Notes: generated from the letters alone by a model not told the origin. Shown: positions 21,163-29,363, counted from the stretch's first letter. The stretch is DNA of 64,000 nt from Dichotomicrobium thermohalophilum (GCF_003550175.1 NZ_QXDF01000001.1:706501-770500); one strand, 5' to 3'. Program-made: numbers and translations.

Positions 21163-21617
21163 GTGTCATCCTCTCCGCGGACAAGCGTGAAGAAGTTGAC
21201 GCGCGTCTTGGCTGTTTCCGCGGCCTGGGCCTGCTGTTCGGCGATACGCCGCGTTGTCACCGGGGTTACAAGCGCGTCTTCGAGCCGGGCCCGCCATTGC
21301 GCATCCTGTCCAAGCGCATCGACGATCGCGGCGAGCCTTGCCTTTTTCTCGCAACGGCCAAGCAAATAAGCGTGACCCAGCGTCTCGGCAACCCGCACCG
21401 TTGCGCGGGTCACCGTCGCCTCGCCGAGATTGAACGGTGCGCCGTCCCCGCCGATTCGGCCCCTCAGCATGACCAGCCCCTGCTCCGGCGCGCGGATGTC
21501 TTCTGCCTCCGGCAACGGGGCAAGCGCATCGAGCGCTTGCTCCAACTCGGCCTCGCTCGCTTGGGCGCAGATGCGCATCAGGGCCTGGCGCGCGGCGGTT
21601 GCTTCCTGCTCAGGCAT
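21159..21617 (-). CDS. phnG: C-P lyase core subunit PhnG
   Basis: A small core subunit of 152 residues with the family features GLVMLRGRIGGDGAPFNLGE and TVRVAETLGHAYLLGR. The N-terminus (EQEATAARQALMRIC) matches the usual helix. It overlaps the preceding HD-domain oxygenase gene by 8 bases and phnH by four, so the whole run from the oxygenase to phnL is a single tightly coupled operon. Confidence 0.93.
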   Translation of the reverse strand: MPEQEATAARQALMRICAQASEAELEQALDALAPLPEAEDIRAPEQGLVMLRGRIGGDGAPFNLGEATVTRATVRVAETLGHAYLLGRCEKKARLAAIVDALGQDAQWRARLEDALVTPVTTRRIAEQQAQAAETAKTRVNFFTLVRGEDDT

Positions 21618-22212
21618 TGCTCCGGTCGGGGCCGTTCATGCGCACGCAGCGGATCGCATAGCTCAGGAAATAGCCCAGCGTCGCGGTCTTTCGGTTCGGG
21701 TCCTTGCCGCGATCATCCCAGCGGCGCAGGCGCACGGCGTCCTGGGCGTGGGGGTTGGCCTCGAACTCGGCGACTTCCGCGTCGCTCATCGGGCCGCCCT
21801 GCAGCATCAGCGAATGCTGGGACATCGGCGAGAGCGTGTCGTAGTAGCCCGGTTCAACGGCGCAAAGATAGCGCTTCGCGGCGACATGCAGGCGGACCGG
21901 CTCGGTGACGCTCGGGCCGAACCACTTGGACAGGAACGCATCGCCCAACTCCTCGTGGCGGCGGTCCTCGTCATGCGCCGGCGCGTCCTCGAAGTCGTCC
22001 TCGAGCAGATGCCCCACATCGTGCAGCAGCGCGGCCGTGATGAGCGCGGGCGAAGCGCCTTCGTCCTCGGCGAGTTGCGCGCATTGCAGCGCGTGCTGGA
22101 GCTGTGTGACCGGCTCGCCGCCATAGAGGTCGTTGCCGTGCTTCTCGACCATCTCGGTCAGGACGCTACCGAGCGGGGCGTCCGGCGCGGTGGCGATGCT
22201 GGCATCCGTCAT
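21610..22212 (-). CDS. PhnZ/TmpB-type HD-domain mixed-valent diiron oxygenase (organophosphonate cleavage)
   Basis: A 200-residue HD-domain protein. Every residue described as important in PhnZ has a counterpart at the right spacing: Tyr30 and Glu33 (YGGE), His40, His64-Asp65 (LLHDVGH), His86 (RRHEELG), His109 and Lys113 (LHVAAKRYL) and Asp166 (RRWDDRGK). PhnZ converts 2-amino-1-hydroxyethylphosphonate to glycine and phosphate; TmpB converts the trimethylammonio analogue to glycine betaine and phosphate. The alpha-hydroxylating partner (PhnY/TmpA) is not in the window. The gene starts 14 bases after lysR and overlaps phnG. The ATG at 22212 follows an AAGGAGG site. Which hydroxyphosphonate is cut is undecided. 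Confidence 0.85.
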   Translation of the reverse strand: MTDASIATAPDAPLGSVLTEMVEKHGNDLYGGEPVTQLQHALQCAQLAEDEGASPALITAALLHDVGHLLEDDFEDAPAHDEDRRHEELGDAFLSKWFGPSVTEPVRLHVAAKRYLCAVEPGYYDTLSPMSQHSLMLQGGPMSDAEVAEFEANPHAQDAVRLRRWDDRGKDPNRKTATLGYFLSYAIRCVRMNGPDRSNA

Positions 22213-22226
22213 GTCTGGGCCTCCTT

Positions 22227-23162
22227 CTATGTTGATGAAAGCGTCGGTTCGGCATTGTCGAGATCGGCCTGCGCACAGGCGTCGAAGAATGCGTCGATGA
22301 GGGGCAGTCCCTCGGTCTCGCTGAGGCCGACGGCATAGACTCCTCCGGCGCTGGTACAGTCGGTGATCTCCAGCGCGGCAAGCCGCGTGTCGCTGCCCAT
22401 CTCCCCGGAGAGCACGACGCCAACGCCCAGCCCCGCCGCGGCGGCTTCCTTCACGGCCTCTCGCGTGGGCATGACCAGAGGCGCGCGCAAGGTCAGCCCC
22501 GCATCCCGGCACGCCGTCTCGACCACCTGCCGAGTCAGCGATCCGTCTTCGCGCAGGATGAGCGTCTGATCTGCCAGCTCAGCCAGCGTGACCGTGCGGC
22601 GACGGGCCAACGGCGAGTCTGCGGCTACGCAGAGCAACGGGCGTTGCGGTGCGATCAGTTCCGCGCGGACGCCCTCGGGCACGTCCAGCAGCGTCATCAC
22701 GCCCACATCGATCTCGCAGGCGGCGATCATCTGCAGCAGTTCCACGGTATTACCCTGCCGCGTGCTGATCTCGACGGCCTTGTGCGCGCTCTTTAGCTGG
22801 GCCAGCACCCGCATTGCCACCGATGGCGTTGAAAAGCCCACCTTCAGGCGTCCACGGGCCAGCGCCCCAAGCTCCTGCGCCGTCGCCTCGATGTCGCGCG
22901 CCCCGGCCAGGACGGCGCGGGCCTTGTTGTAGATCTCGCGTCCCGACGCGGTCAGCCGAACGCCGTGCGCGCGGTCCAGCAGCCGCAGGCCACAGCTTGC
23001 TTCCAGCATCTGCACACGCTGCGAGACGGTTGGTTGGCTCAGGCCCAGCCAGAGGGCCGCGCGCGAAAAGCTGCCCTGTTCGACCACGGCGACGAACGCC
23101 TCCAGTTCATTCAACGACAGCTTCACGCGCACCGGCGCGGCTTTGTCTGCGGTGTCGGCCAT
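22227..23162 (-). CDS. LysR family regulator heading the phosphonate operon
   Basis: A 311-residue LysR-type regulator with an N-terminal winged helix-turn-helix (about residues 17-76, LSQPTVSQRVQMLEASCG) and a periplasmic-binding-like effector domain. It is the first gene of the - strand phn operon and is divergent from phnC, so it is placed to control both. The classical local regulator of C-P lyase operons, the GntR-type PhnF, is absent. The effector may be a phosphonate (inference). Confidence 0.87.
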   Translation of the reverse strand: MADTADKAAPVRVKLSLNELEAFVAVVEQGSFSRAALWLGLSQPTVSQRVQMLEASCGLRLLDRAHGVRLTASGREIYNKARAVLAGARDIEATAQELGALARGRLKVGFSTPSVAMRVLAQLKSAHKAVEISTRQGNTVELLQMIAACEIDVGVMTLLDVPEGVRAELIAPQRPLLCVAADSPLARRRTVTLAELADQTLILREDGSLTRQVVETACRDAGLTLRAPLVMPTREAVKEAAAAGLGVGVVLSGEMGSDTRLAALEITDCTSAGGVYAVGLSETEGLPLIDAFFDACAQADLDNAEPTLSST

Positions 23163-23279
23163 TTTCGGTCCGTTCGCTTCTCCCTGACGCCTTCATACAG
23201 ATGGCATCCAAAAATGCAATAACCCGCGCCAAAATTATTGGACAAAGCAATTCGATCGACGGCCGTTGTCGGAAGCCGT

Positions 23280-23297
23280 TTGTCATAAACCTCTAAC
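23280..23297 (+). promoter_or_regulatory. Candidate Pho box upstream of phnC
   Basis: TTGTCAT, AAAC, CTCTAAC: two 7-base direct half-sites with a 4-base spacer, matching about 14 of the 18 positions of the PhoB consensus (CTGTCAT-N4-CTGTCAC). It lies 48-65 bases before the phnC start, where PhoB normally replaces a -35 element. It would put the importer, and perhaps the divergent lysR-phn operon, under phosphate-starvation control. The 182-base intergenic region otherwise holds no gene. Confidence 0.55.
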
Positions 23298-23344
23298 ACG
23301 CCTGTGTTTGATAGGGCGCGAAAGGCAAGTGACGAGGGTCCGTC

Positions 23345-24166
23345 TTGATCGAATTTCGTAATGTTCGCAAAGAGTTCGGCCAAGTCGTCGCGGTGAAGGA
23401 CGTTTCCTTCACGATAGACCGGCCGATGATGGTGGGCGTCATCGGACGCTCCGGCGCCGGCAAATCCACGTTTCTACGGATCATCAATCATCTGACACCG
23501 GCCACCGCCGGCGAAGTTTTTATCGACGGTCGCAATGTGCTGGCGCTGCGCGGCCGCGCGCTGCGCCGCTGGCAGCGTGACTGCGCCATGATCTTCCAGC
23601 AGTTCAATCTCGTTCCGCGGCTTGACGTCATTACCAACGTGATGCTCGGCCGGCTGAACGGTCACGGCACAGTGCGCAGCCTGTTCAACATCTTCGGCCA
23701 GCAGGACATCGCCGACGGTCTGGCTGCGCTGGAACGGCTCGGGATCGCCGATCAGGCCATGAAACGCGCCGAAGCGCTATCGGGCGGGCAGCAGCAGCGC
23801 GTCGCCATCGCCCGCGCGCTCATGCAGGAGCCGATGCTCGTGCTGGCGGACGAGCCCATCGCCTCGCTTGACCCGCTGAACGCCGAGATCGTGATGAAGG
23901 CGCTGCGCGAGATCCATGAGCGCGACGGCAAGACCGTCATCTGCAACCTGCACACGCTCGATACCGCGCGCACCTATTGCGACCGCATCATCGGGATGCG
24001 CGAGGGCGAGATCGTGTTCGATGGCACGGCCGATCAGCTCACACAAGGCACGGTGCGCGAGATCTACGGCGCGGACGAAGACCTGAACGAGGCGGCGACC
24101 TCGACGAGCTTGGAGATGACCGCCACGGGGGAGACGGAAGAAAGAGCCTCGGCGGCAGCAGGATGA
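23345..24166 (+). CDS. phnC: Phosphonate ABC transporter ATP-binding protein
   Basis: A 273-residue ATPase with Walker [10 protein letters not shown], signature [15 protein letters not shown] and Walker [15 protein letters not shown]. It starts at a TTG, preceded by GAGGG at 7 bases, and the start [13 protein letters not shown] is the family N-terminus. The C-terminal ~25 residues are acidic and Ala/Thr-rich, beyond the usual end. It is the first gene of phnCDE1E2 and powers phosphonate import. Confidence 0.94.
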   Translation: MIEFRNVRKEFGQVVAVKDVSFTIDRPMMVGVIGRSGAGKSTFLRIINHLTPATAGEVFIDGRNVLALRGRALRRWQRDCAMIFQQFNLVPRLDVITNVMLGRLNGHGTVRSLFNIFGQQDIADGLAALERLGIADQAMKRAEALSGGQQQRVAIARALMQEPMLVLADEPIASLDPLNAEIVMKALREIHERDGKTVICNLHTLDTARTYCDRIIGMREGEIVFDGTADQLTQGTVREIYGADEDLNEAATSTSLEMTATGETEERASAAAG

Positions 24167-24224
24167 CCGTGGCCCCGCACGGGCGCGGTTATGTGCGTGA
24201 AGTTGGTGAATATCACGGGAGACG

Positions 24225-25142
24225 ATGATGAAGTTTACGAAACTGGTGCTTGCGGGCGCGGTTGCTGTGGCCGCCTTCGCCGGCGCGGCTCAGGCCCAGG
24301 ACAAGCAGATCGAGGAGTTCCGCATCGGTCTGCTGGGCGGTGAGAACGCTCAGGATCGCCTGCGCTCGAACGAGTGCCTGCGCGAGAAGGTTGAAGATCT
24401 CCTTGGCGTTCCGACCAAGCTGTTCGCCCCGGCCGACTACAACGGCGTGATCGAGGGGCTGCTGGGCGGCAACCTGGACATGGCCTGGCTGGGCGCTTCC
24501 GGATACGCGAAGGTCTACCTGGAAGACCCGGACGCGGTTGAGCCCGTGCTGGTGAAGATCAACACCGACGGCAGCTACGGCTATCATTCCTTCGGCTTTG
24601 CCCGCCGCGATTCCGGCATCGAAACGCTGGAAGACGCCAAGGGCGCGGATTTCGCGTTTGGCGACCCGAACTCCACCTCGGGCTACCTGATTCCGTCGAT
24701 CGAGATGCCGGAAGCGCTCGGCATGCCGGTTGAGGAATTCTTCGGCGATGTGTCGTTCTCCGGCGGTCACGAGCAGTCGATCATCGGCGTGTACAACGGT
24801 GACATCGACGTCAGCATTTCCTGGGCTGACGGCCTCGGCAACTGGGAAGACGGCTACAATTCCGGCGCGTTCCGCAAAGCGGTCGATGCCGGCCTGGTCG
24901 ACATGACCGAACTGGTGCAGGTGTGGAAGTCCGAGGTCATTCCGGAGGGGCCGATTGTCGTGCGGAAAGACCTGCCGAGCCGGGTGAAGCTCGATGTGGT
25001 GGCCCTCATGGCGTCGCTCGAATCGATGGACCCGGAATGCGCCTACGGCGTGATGGCCGGCGAGATCAAGGGCATGGCTCCCATTGATCACAGCGCCTAC
25101 ACCTCGATCGTCGAGGCGCGCAGGCGCACCATCGGCGAGTAA
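24225..25142 (+). CDS. phnD: Phosphonate ABC transporter substrate-binding protein
   Basis: A 305-residue periplasmic protein with a Sec signal (KLVLAGAVAVAAFAGAAQA). The PhnD family pattern is clear: FRIGLLGGENAQDRL, then ADYNGVIEGLLGGNLDMAWLG, and the phosphonate-binding loop DPNSTSGYLIPS. Two adjacent ATGs (24225 and 24228) are possible starts. It is a little shorter than E. coli PhnD (338). A GC hairpin with a short T-run follows, probably setting the ratio to the permeases. Confidence 0.93.
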   Translation: MMKFTKLVLAGAVAVAAFAGAAQAQDKQIEEFRIGLLGGENAQDRLRSNECLREKVEDLLGVPTKLFAPADYNGVIEGLLGGNLDMAWLGASGYAKVYLEDPDAVEPVLVKINTDGSYGYHSFGFARRDSGIETLEDAKGADFAFGDPNSTSGYLIPSIEMPEALGMPVEEFFGDVSFSGGHEQSIIGVYNGDIDVSISWADGLGNWEDGYNSGAFRKAVDAGLVDMTELVQVWKSEVIPEGPIVVRKDLPSRVKLDVVALMASLESMDPECAYGVMAGEIKGMAPIDHSAYTSIVEARRRTIGE

Positions 25143-25160
25143 TCCGGCTCTTTGGGACAA

Positions 25161-25200
25161 GGTTCCGGCGGCGCGCCCGCGCCCCGGAGCCGCTTTTATT
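25161..25200 (+). promoter_or_regulatory. Hairpin with T-rich tail between phnD and phnE1 (partial terminator)
   Basis: GGTTCCGG (25161-25168) pairs with CCGGAGCC (25184-25191) with one wobble, and the inner bases are also GC-rich. It is followed by CTTTTATT. This has the shape of a weak intrinsic terminator, in the place where binding-protein operons often have one. It would lower permease relative to PhnD synthesis. Confidence 0.5.
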
Positions 25201-25213
25201 GAGGATCCCGCCC

Positions 25214-26062
25214 ATGTCGGTCGCCGCGCTCGAAACCCAGATCATTGCGCTTGAACGCCAGCGCCGGCTTTATTCCGGGCTGCTGGTCCTCATCATTGTC
25301 CTGATCCTGGTCGCCGGCTATGCGGAAGCCGAAAGCCTCAACTCCGGCAGTTTCTGGCTGGGTCTTCAGAAATTTTTCGACTACCCCGGTGCTATCGTCA
25401 GCAAGGCCATCGAGGCGGGCTGGGGCTTTTTTGCCATCGTCCTCGAATTTGTGCCGGCGCTGATCGAGACGATCAATATCGCGCTGGTCTCCACGCTGAT
25501 CGGCGGGGCGCTCGCCGTGGTGCTCGCCTTCGCCAGCACCCGGATGCTGGATGTCTGGCCGCCCCTGATCCCGATCACGAGGCGCCTGATGGACATCATG
25601 CGCGCCTTCCCGGAACTGATCATCGCGCTGTTCCTCATTTACGTTCTTGGCGGCGGGCCGGTCCCGGCGATGATCGCGGTGGCGTTTCACACCGCCGGCG
25701 CGCTGGGCAAGCTGTTCTCCGAGGTTAACGAGAACATCGACCAGAAGCCGATCGAAGGGCTGCGCTCGGTCGGCGCGAACTGGGTTGAGCGGATGCGTTT
25801 TGGCGCGCTGCCGCAGGTGCTGCCGAACTATCTGAGCTATCTGCTGCTGCGCCTGGAGATCAACGTGCGCGCCTCGGCCATTCTCGGCTACGTCGGCGCG
25901 GGCGGCATCGGCGTGGAGCTGCGCCGCACCATCGGATGGGGCCGAGGCGCCGGTGATGAGACCGCGGCAATCTTCCTGCTGTTGTTCCTGACCATCATGG
26001 CGGTGGATCAGCTTTCCTCCTTCCTGCGGCTGCGGCTGACGCGCCCGATCGGAACGGATTAG
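25214..26062 (+). CDS. phnE: Phosphonate ABC transporter permease, first copy
   Basis: A 282-residue permease with about six helices. It begins with a short cytoplasmic segment, then YSGLLVLIIVLILVAGYAEAE. The ATPase-contact loop is EGLRSVGANWVERMRFGALPQVLP. ATG 25214 is preferred to TTG 25199 because GAGG lies 9 bases upstream. It is followed after 8 bases by a second PhnE, so the importer is probably a heterodimer of permeases. Confidence 0.92.
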   Translation: MSVAALETQIIALERQRRLYSGLLVLIIVLILVAGYAEAESLNSGSFWLGLQKFFDYPGAIVSKAIEAGWGFFAIVLEFVPALIETINIALVSTLIGGALAVVLAFASTRMLDVWPPLIPITRRLMDIMRAFPELIIALFLIYVLGGGPVPAMIAVAFHTAGALGKLFSEVNENIDQKPIEGLRSVGANWVERMRFGALPQVLPNYLSYLLLRLEINVRASAILGYVGAGGIGVELRRTIGWGRGAGDETAAIFLLLFLTIMAVDQLSSFLRLRLTRPIGTD

Positions 26063-26070
26063 GAGAGGCG

Positions 26071-27438
26071 ATGTCGGTCACGACGGACACGGCAGGCGCG
26101 GACGAGCAGCTGCGAAAGCGTGTCGGCAATCAGGTCAACCGGCGAAAATGGTTGATCCTCGGGACGCTCGCGGCCGTCTTCGCCTACTTCGTTTATGCTT
26201 GGGACGCGTTCGAGATTTCCGAGCTGATCGAGGAGGTGCGCCCGCGCAACGCTGTGCTGCTGGGCACGGATGCGGTCATGCACAAGGTTCATGTGCTCCG
26301 CAGCAGCCGCACCGGAGAGCTGGAGATCGCCGTTGAGGGCGAGCGGACGGCGACCTATAGCGAGCCGCCGGAATGGGTCGTGCTGGGCGATGACCGAGCC
26401 GGGATCGACCTGGGGGAAGGCTATCGCGCCGAAATCGAGGGGCCGCAGGTGTCGCTGTTCGCGCCCGGTTATGGCGAGATCACCGCCAGAGCGACCGAAG
26501 ACGGCGTCACGGCGGAACTGCCGCCCGGGCCGCTGCCGGACTGGGCGAAGGTTGCGGATTACAAGGTGGATTTGCGCCCGACGATCGACCGGCGCGTGCA
26601 GATCACGCGCTCGAAGATCGAGGTGCACCGCTATTTCTTCGGCTGGGAGAATTTCTGGTTCCCGTTCCGATCGGAGTTGAACGCCTATTCCTGGGGCGAG
26701 CTGGCGTCGCTGGCGATGAGCGGCGAACGGCTGAACCCGGAGATGCCGAACTGGCAATACATCTTCCAGACGTTCTGGGAGAACCCGGACTGGCAGCATC
26801 GGCGCGTCTTCATCGCGCTTTGGGAGACGTTGCTGATGGCCGTGCTGGGCACGCTGACCGCCGCGCTCATGGCGCTGATGCTGTCGATGCTGGCGGCGGC
26901 GAATTTTTCGCCCTCGCGGGTGCTGCGGTTCTTCGTGCGCCGCCTGTTCGATTTTCTGCGCGGGATCGACATGCTGATCTGGTCGCTGATCTTCATCCGC
27001 GCCTTCGGCCTCGGCCCGCTGACCGGCGCGCTGGCGATCGCCTTTACCGACACCGGCTCGCTCGGCAAACTGTTTTCGGAGGCGCTGGAGAATGTCGAGA
27101 AAAACCAGATCGAGGGTGTCCGCGCGACCGGCGCCAATTCGCTCCAGCGCTACCGCTTTGGTATTATCCCGCAGATCCTGCCGGTATTCCTGTCGCAGAC
27201 GATCTATTTCCTGGAATCGAACACGCGCTCGGCCACGGTGATTGGCGCGCTCGGCGCGGGTGGCATCGGCCTTTTGCTCGTGGAGACGATGAACACACAG
27301 CGCGACTGGGAGAACGTGGCCTACCTGATCGTGCTGACGATCCTGCTCGTTATCGCGATGGATTCGCTGTCGGGCTATCTGCGCCGGCGGCTGATCAAGG
27401 GCGGCGATGACCCGCGGCTGGCCCCGCGCGCGATCTGA
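26071..27438 (+). CDS. phnE: Phosphonate ABC transporter permease, second copy, with large N-terminal domain
   Basis: A 455-residue permease, about 170 residues longer than its neighbour. After one helix (KWLILGTLAAVFAYFVYA, about 27-45) comes a soluble, beta-rich region of about 200 residues (about 50-245), then the standard PhnE membrane domain from FIALWETLLMAVLGTLT. The contact loop is IEGVRATGANSLQRYRFGIIPQILP-like. The insert is predicted to be periplasmic and may contact PhnD. Last gene of the importer operon; it ends three bases from the convergent metallopeptidase stop. Confidence 0.9.
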   Translation: MSVTTDTAGADEQLRKRVGNQVNRRKWLILGTLAAVFAYFVYAWDAFEISELIEEVRPRNAVLLGTDAVMHKVHVLRSSRTGELEIAVEGERTATYSEPPEWVVLGDDRAGIDLGEGYRAEIEGPQVSLFAPGYGEITARATEDGVTAELPPGPLPDWAKVADYKVDLRPTIDRRVQITRSKIEVHRYFFGWENFWFPFRSELNAYSWGELASLAMSGERLNPEMPNWQYIFQTFWENPDWQHRRVFIALWETLLMAVLGTLTAALMALMLSMLAAANFSPSRVLRFFVRRLFDFLRGIDMLIWSLIFIRAFGLGPLTGALAIAFTDTGSLGKLFSEALENVEKNQIEGVRATGANSLQRYRFGIIPQILPVFLSQTIYFLESNTRSATVIGALGAGGIGLLLVETMNTQRDWENVAYLIVLTILLVIAMDSLSGYLRRRLIKGGDDPRLAPRAI

Positions 27439-27441
27439 TGC

Positions 27442-28128
27442 TCAGAACCGCAGCACGCGCATCCACCGAGCGATATTGATCAAGCTGACGAGAGCGCCGG
27501 CCACGTAGGTCAGCGCGGCGGCGCGGAGAATGCCGCGCGCGGCAGGCATGTCACGTTCGGGAATATACTGGCCGGCGCGCAGGACGGGCAGCGCCCGCTT
27601 GAAGCTGGCGTCAAACTCAACCGGCAGCGTTGTTACGTGGATCAGGACAGTGTAGGCGAGCAGCGCCAGCCCCGCGGCCATCTGGAAGAGCATGCCGGCC
27701 GGATGCTTGATGACGACGGCCATGATCGGCGCGGCGACCATCACGAAAGCGCCGACGCGCTCAACGACCGCGCCCGTCTTCGCAAGCCGCGTGCGCGCCA
27801 CCAGCGGCGGATAGTTGGTGGCGTCCTGCATGGCGTGGCCGACCTCGTGCGCGGCCACCGTCACCGCCGTCAGCGAGCGGCCCGCGAAATTGTTCGGGGT
27901 CAGTCGGACGACCTTGGCCTCGGGGTCGTAGTGATCCCCGATATCGGTCTCCTCGACGCGAACCTCGCGAAGGTTCATCTGATCGAGAAGATGCCGCGCG
28001 AACTGCCCGCCGGTGCCGGGGAAGTCGGGCCGGTCGCCACTATGCCGCGACATGACCGCGCGAACCCATAGCTGAGGCAGCGTGGCCAGCGCCAGCAGAA
28101 GGATCAGCGCGAGGACTGCAACGATCAC
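27442..28128 (-). CDS. Zinc metallopeptidase, YugP-like membrane protein
   Basis: A 228-residue membrane protease of the neutral zinc metallopeptidase 2 family (PF04298). It has an N-terminal helix (1-20), the zinc motif HEVGH near residue 92 within VTVAAHEVGHAMQDATNY, two central membrane helices (about 120-165) and a C-terminal helix. The substrate is unknown. It is convergent with phnE2 and seems to be a single-gene unit; 130 bases without a gene separate it from DUF1150. Confidence 0.88.
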   Translation of the reverse strand: MIVAVLALILLLALATLPQLWVRAVMSRHSGDRPDFPGTGGQFARHLLDQMNLREVRVEETDIGDHYDPEAKVVRLTPNNFAGRSLTAVTVAAHEVGHAMQDATNYPPLVARTRLAKTGAVVERVGAFVMVAAPIMAVVIKHPAGMLFQMAAGLALLAYTVLIHVTTLPVEFDASFKRALPVLRAGQYIPERDMPAARGILRAAALTYVAGALVSLINIARWMRVLRF

Positions 28129-28258
28129 CGCTGTCTGGCTCCCCCGCTGTCAGTCTTTGCGTCTACAGGGCGTTGAAAACAAAGGCCATGTCGGGCGCGA
28201 GGCGCCCAGACCGGCCGGGTTTGGCGGCGAAGCGGAGCGCGATGCTCCGCCCGCGGCA

Positions 28259-28531
28259 CTAATGTAGGCTCACGACCCGCAGTTCCTGCTCCTTGGCGTT
28301 CGCCACGGCGCCGGGATGGCTATCGGACAGCGCGATCGGCGTGCCGTCCGCTGCATGGACGGCGTAAAGGTCGACGCCTTCCGGCACGTCCTCAAGCTGC
28401 GGAAACAGCTTCTTCATCTCCTTGGCCTTGACCGCCTTGATGTAGGCGATCTCACCACCGCCGAGGACTGCGAATTCCTGGGCGCTCATGGCCCGGTCAC
28501 GCGTTTCGCTTTCCTTCAGATGGTTCGCCAT
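28259..28531 (-). CDS. DUF1150 family protein
   Basis: A 90-residue soluble protein with the DUF1150 pattern FAVLGGGEIAYIKAVKAKEM and LYAVHAADGTPIALSDSHPGAVANA. The family is found in Alphaproteobacteria, very often directly after an Hsp20 gene as here, which suggests a stress-related role. Its biochemical function is unknown. An AAGGAGG-like site precedes the ATG. Confidence 0.88.
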   Translation of the reverse strand: MANHLKESETRDRAMSAQEFAVLGGGEIAYIKAVKAKEMKKLFPQLEDVPEGVDLYAVHAADGTPIALSDSHPGAVANAKEQELRVVSLH

Positions 28532-28682
28532 AGCAATTATCCTCCTTCATAGCCGGAGCGCATGGTCCCTCTTGGCGGCGGCCTGTGCCGCCCAGGGCCC
28601 CTCGGCTATTCCCGGGTTGTCCGAGTATAGCCGGATTCCGTCGCGTTGGCGGTGCGTTTGGGCAACGCTTTGCGCGACACCG

Positions 28683-29120
28683 TCATCGCGCCTGTCCTGG
28701 CGTCTCGATCGGGATGCTTTGCGCCGTGGTTTCCACGTTCGGTCGGACCAGTTCGATCGACAGCAGCCCGTTCTGCAGGACGGCGCGCCGAACCTCGATC
28801 CCCGCTGCAAGGACGAAATGGCGGCGAAACTGCCGCGCGGCAATGCCCCTGTGCAGGAACGTCTTGTCAGACTCTTCGGTCTGCGCGCCCGCAACAGTAA
28901 GCCGGTTGCCCTGCAGCGTGATGTCGAGCTGCTCGGGCGTGAACCCGGCAACGGCGAGCGTGATGCGGATGAAGTCGTCGCCGCTTTCGCCGTCCTTTCT
29001 GTGTTCGACGTTGTAAGGCGGGTATCCTTCGCTCCCCCCTTTCGGCTGACGGCTGATGACCTGATCCAGTTCATCGAACCCCAGGTACAGCGCGCTGCCG
29101 AACACCGACATACGCGACAT
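28683..29120 (-). CDS. Small heat shock protein, Hsp20/IbpA family
   Basis: A holdase chaperone of about 145 residues with the alpha-crystallin domain: IIRITLAVAGFTPEQLDITLQ-like strands, the conserved GIAARQFRRHFVL, and a terminal hydrophobic ELVRPN strand. I use ATG 29120, giving MSRMSVFGSALYLGFDELD; AGAGGG lies seven bases upstream. A longer start at 29165 is possible but lacks a ribosome site. A sigma-32-type promoter lies about 100 bases upstream, leaving a long structured leader. The next gene in the unit is DUF1150. Confidence 0.9.
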   Translation of the reverse strand: MSRMSVFGSALYLGFDELDQVISRQPKGGSEGYPPYNVEHRKDGESGDDFIRITLAVAGFTPEQLDITLQGNRLTVAGAQTEESDKTFLHRGIAARQFRRHFVLAAGIEVRRAVLQNGLLSIELVRPNVETTAQSIPIETPGQAR

Positions 29121-29215
29121 ATGAAAGCCCTCTGAGTCGTCAGCGACCATGCGCTTCGGTCGCAAGAACGCCGCTATTTGCGCACGTTCTGCCGGTCCAT
29201 TATGGCACCGGCTTC
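29121..29215 (-). promoter_or_regulatory. Structured hsp20 leader, candidate RNA thermometer
   Basis: The predicted leader can fold into a hairpin GCCGGT/ACCGGC with an inner CCAT/ATGG pair, then a second AGAACG/CGTTCT hairpin. A weaker pairing of GAAGC with GCTTT brackets the AGAGGG ribosome site. Length and position resemble ROSE-type thermometers of alphaproteobacterial small heat shock genes. The last pairing is weak, so this is a suggestion. Confidence 0.35.
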
Positions 29216-29221
29216 ACTTCG

Positions 29222-29251
29222 AGATATGGGCGTAACAGCAAAGGTTTCAAG
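29222..29251 (-). promoter_or_regulatory. RpoH (sigma-32) type promoter for hsp20
   Basis: Reading the - strand, CTTGAAA (complement of 29245-29251) is followed after 14 bases by CCCATAT (complement of 29224-29230). This is very close to the RpoH consensus CTTGAAA-N13/14-CCCCATNT. Transcription would begin near 29215, leaving a leader of about 95 bases before the hsp20 ATG. Confidence 0.7.
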
Positions 29252-29363
29252 TTGACCGGGACCGCGGCGATTCCGGTCCGAAACGCGTTGCGAATGGCCG
29301 GCCGGACGCCTATTGTCCATGCGGGAGTGAGGGTTTTTTTCCAGCTTATTCGAGGGTCGACCT

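Noticed and set aside
23266-23286. A second Pho-box-like pair, TTGTCGG and TTGTCAT
   Set aside because: The half-sites are 14 bases apart from start to start rather than 11, so it does not fit PhoB periodicity; the pair at 23280-23297 does.
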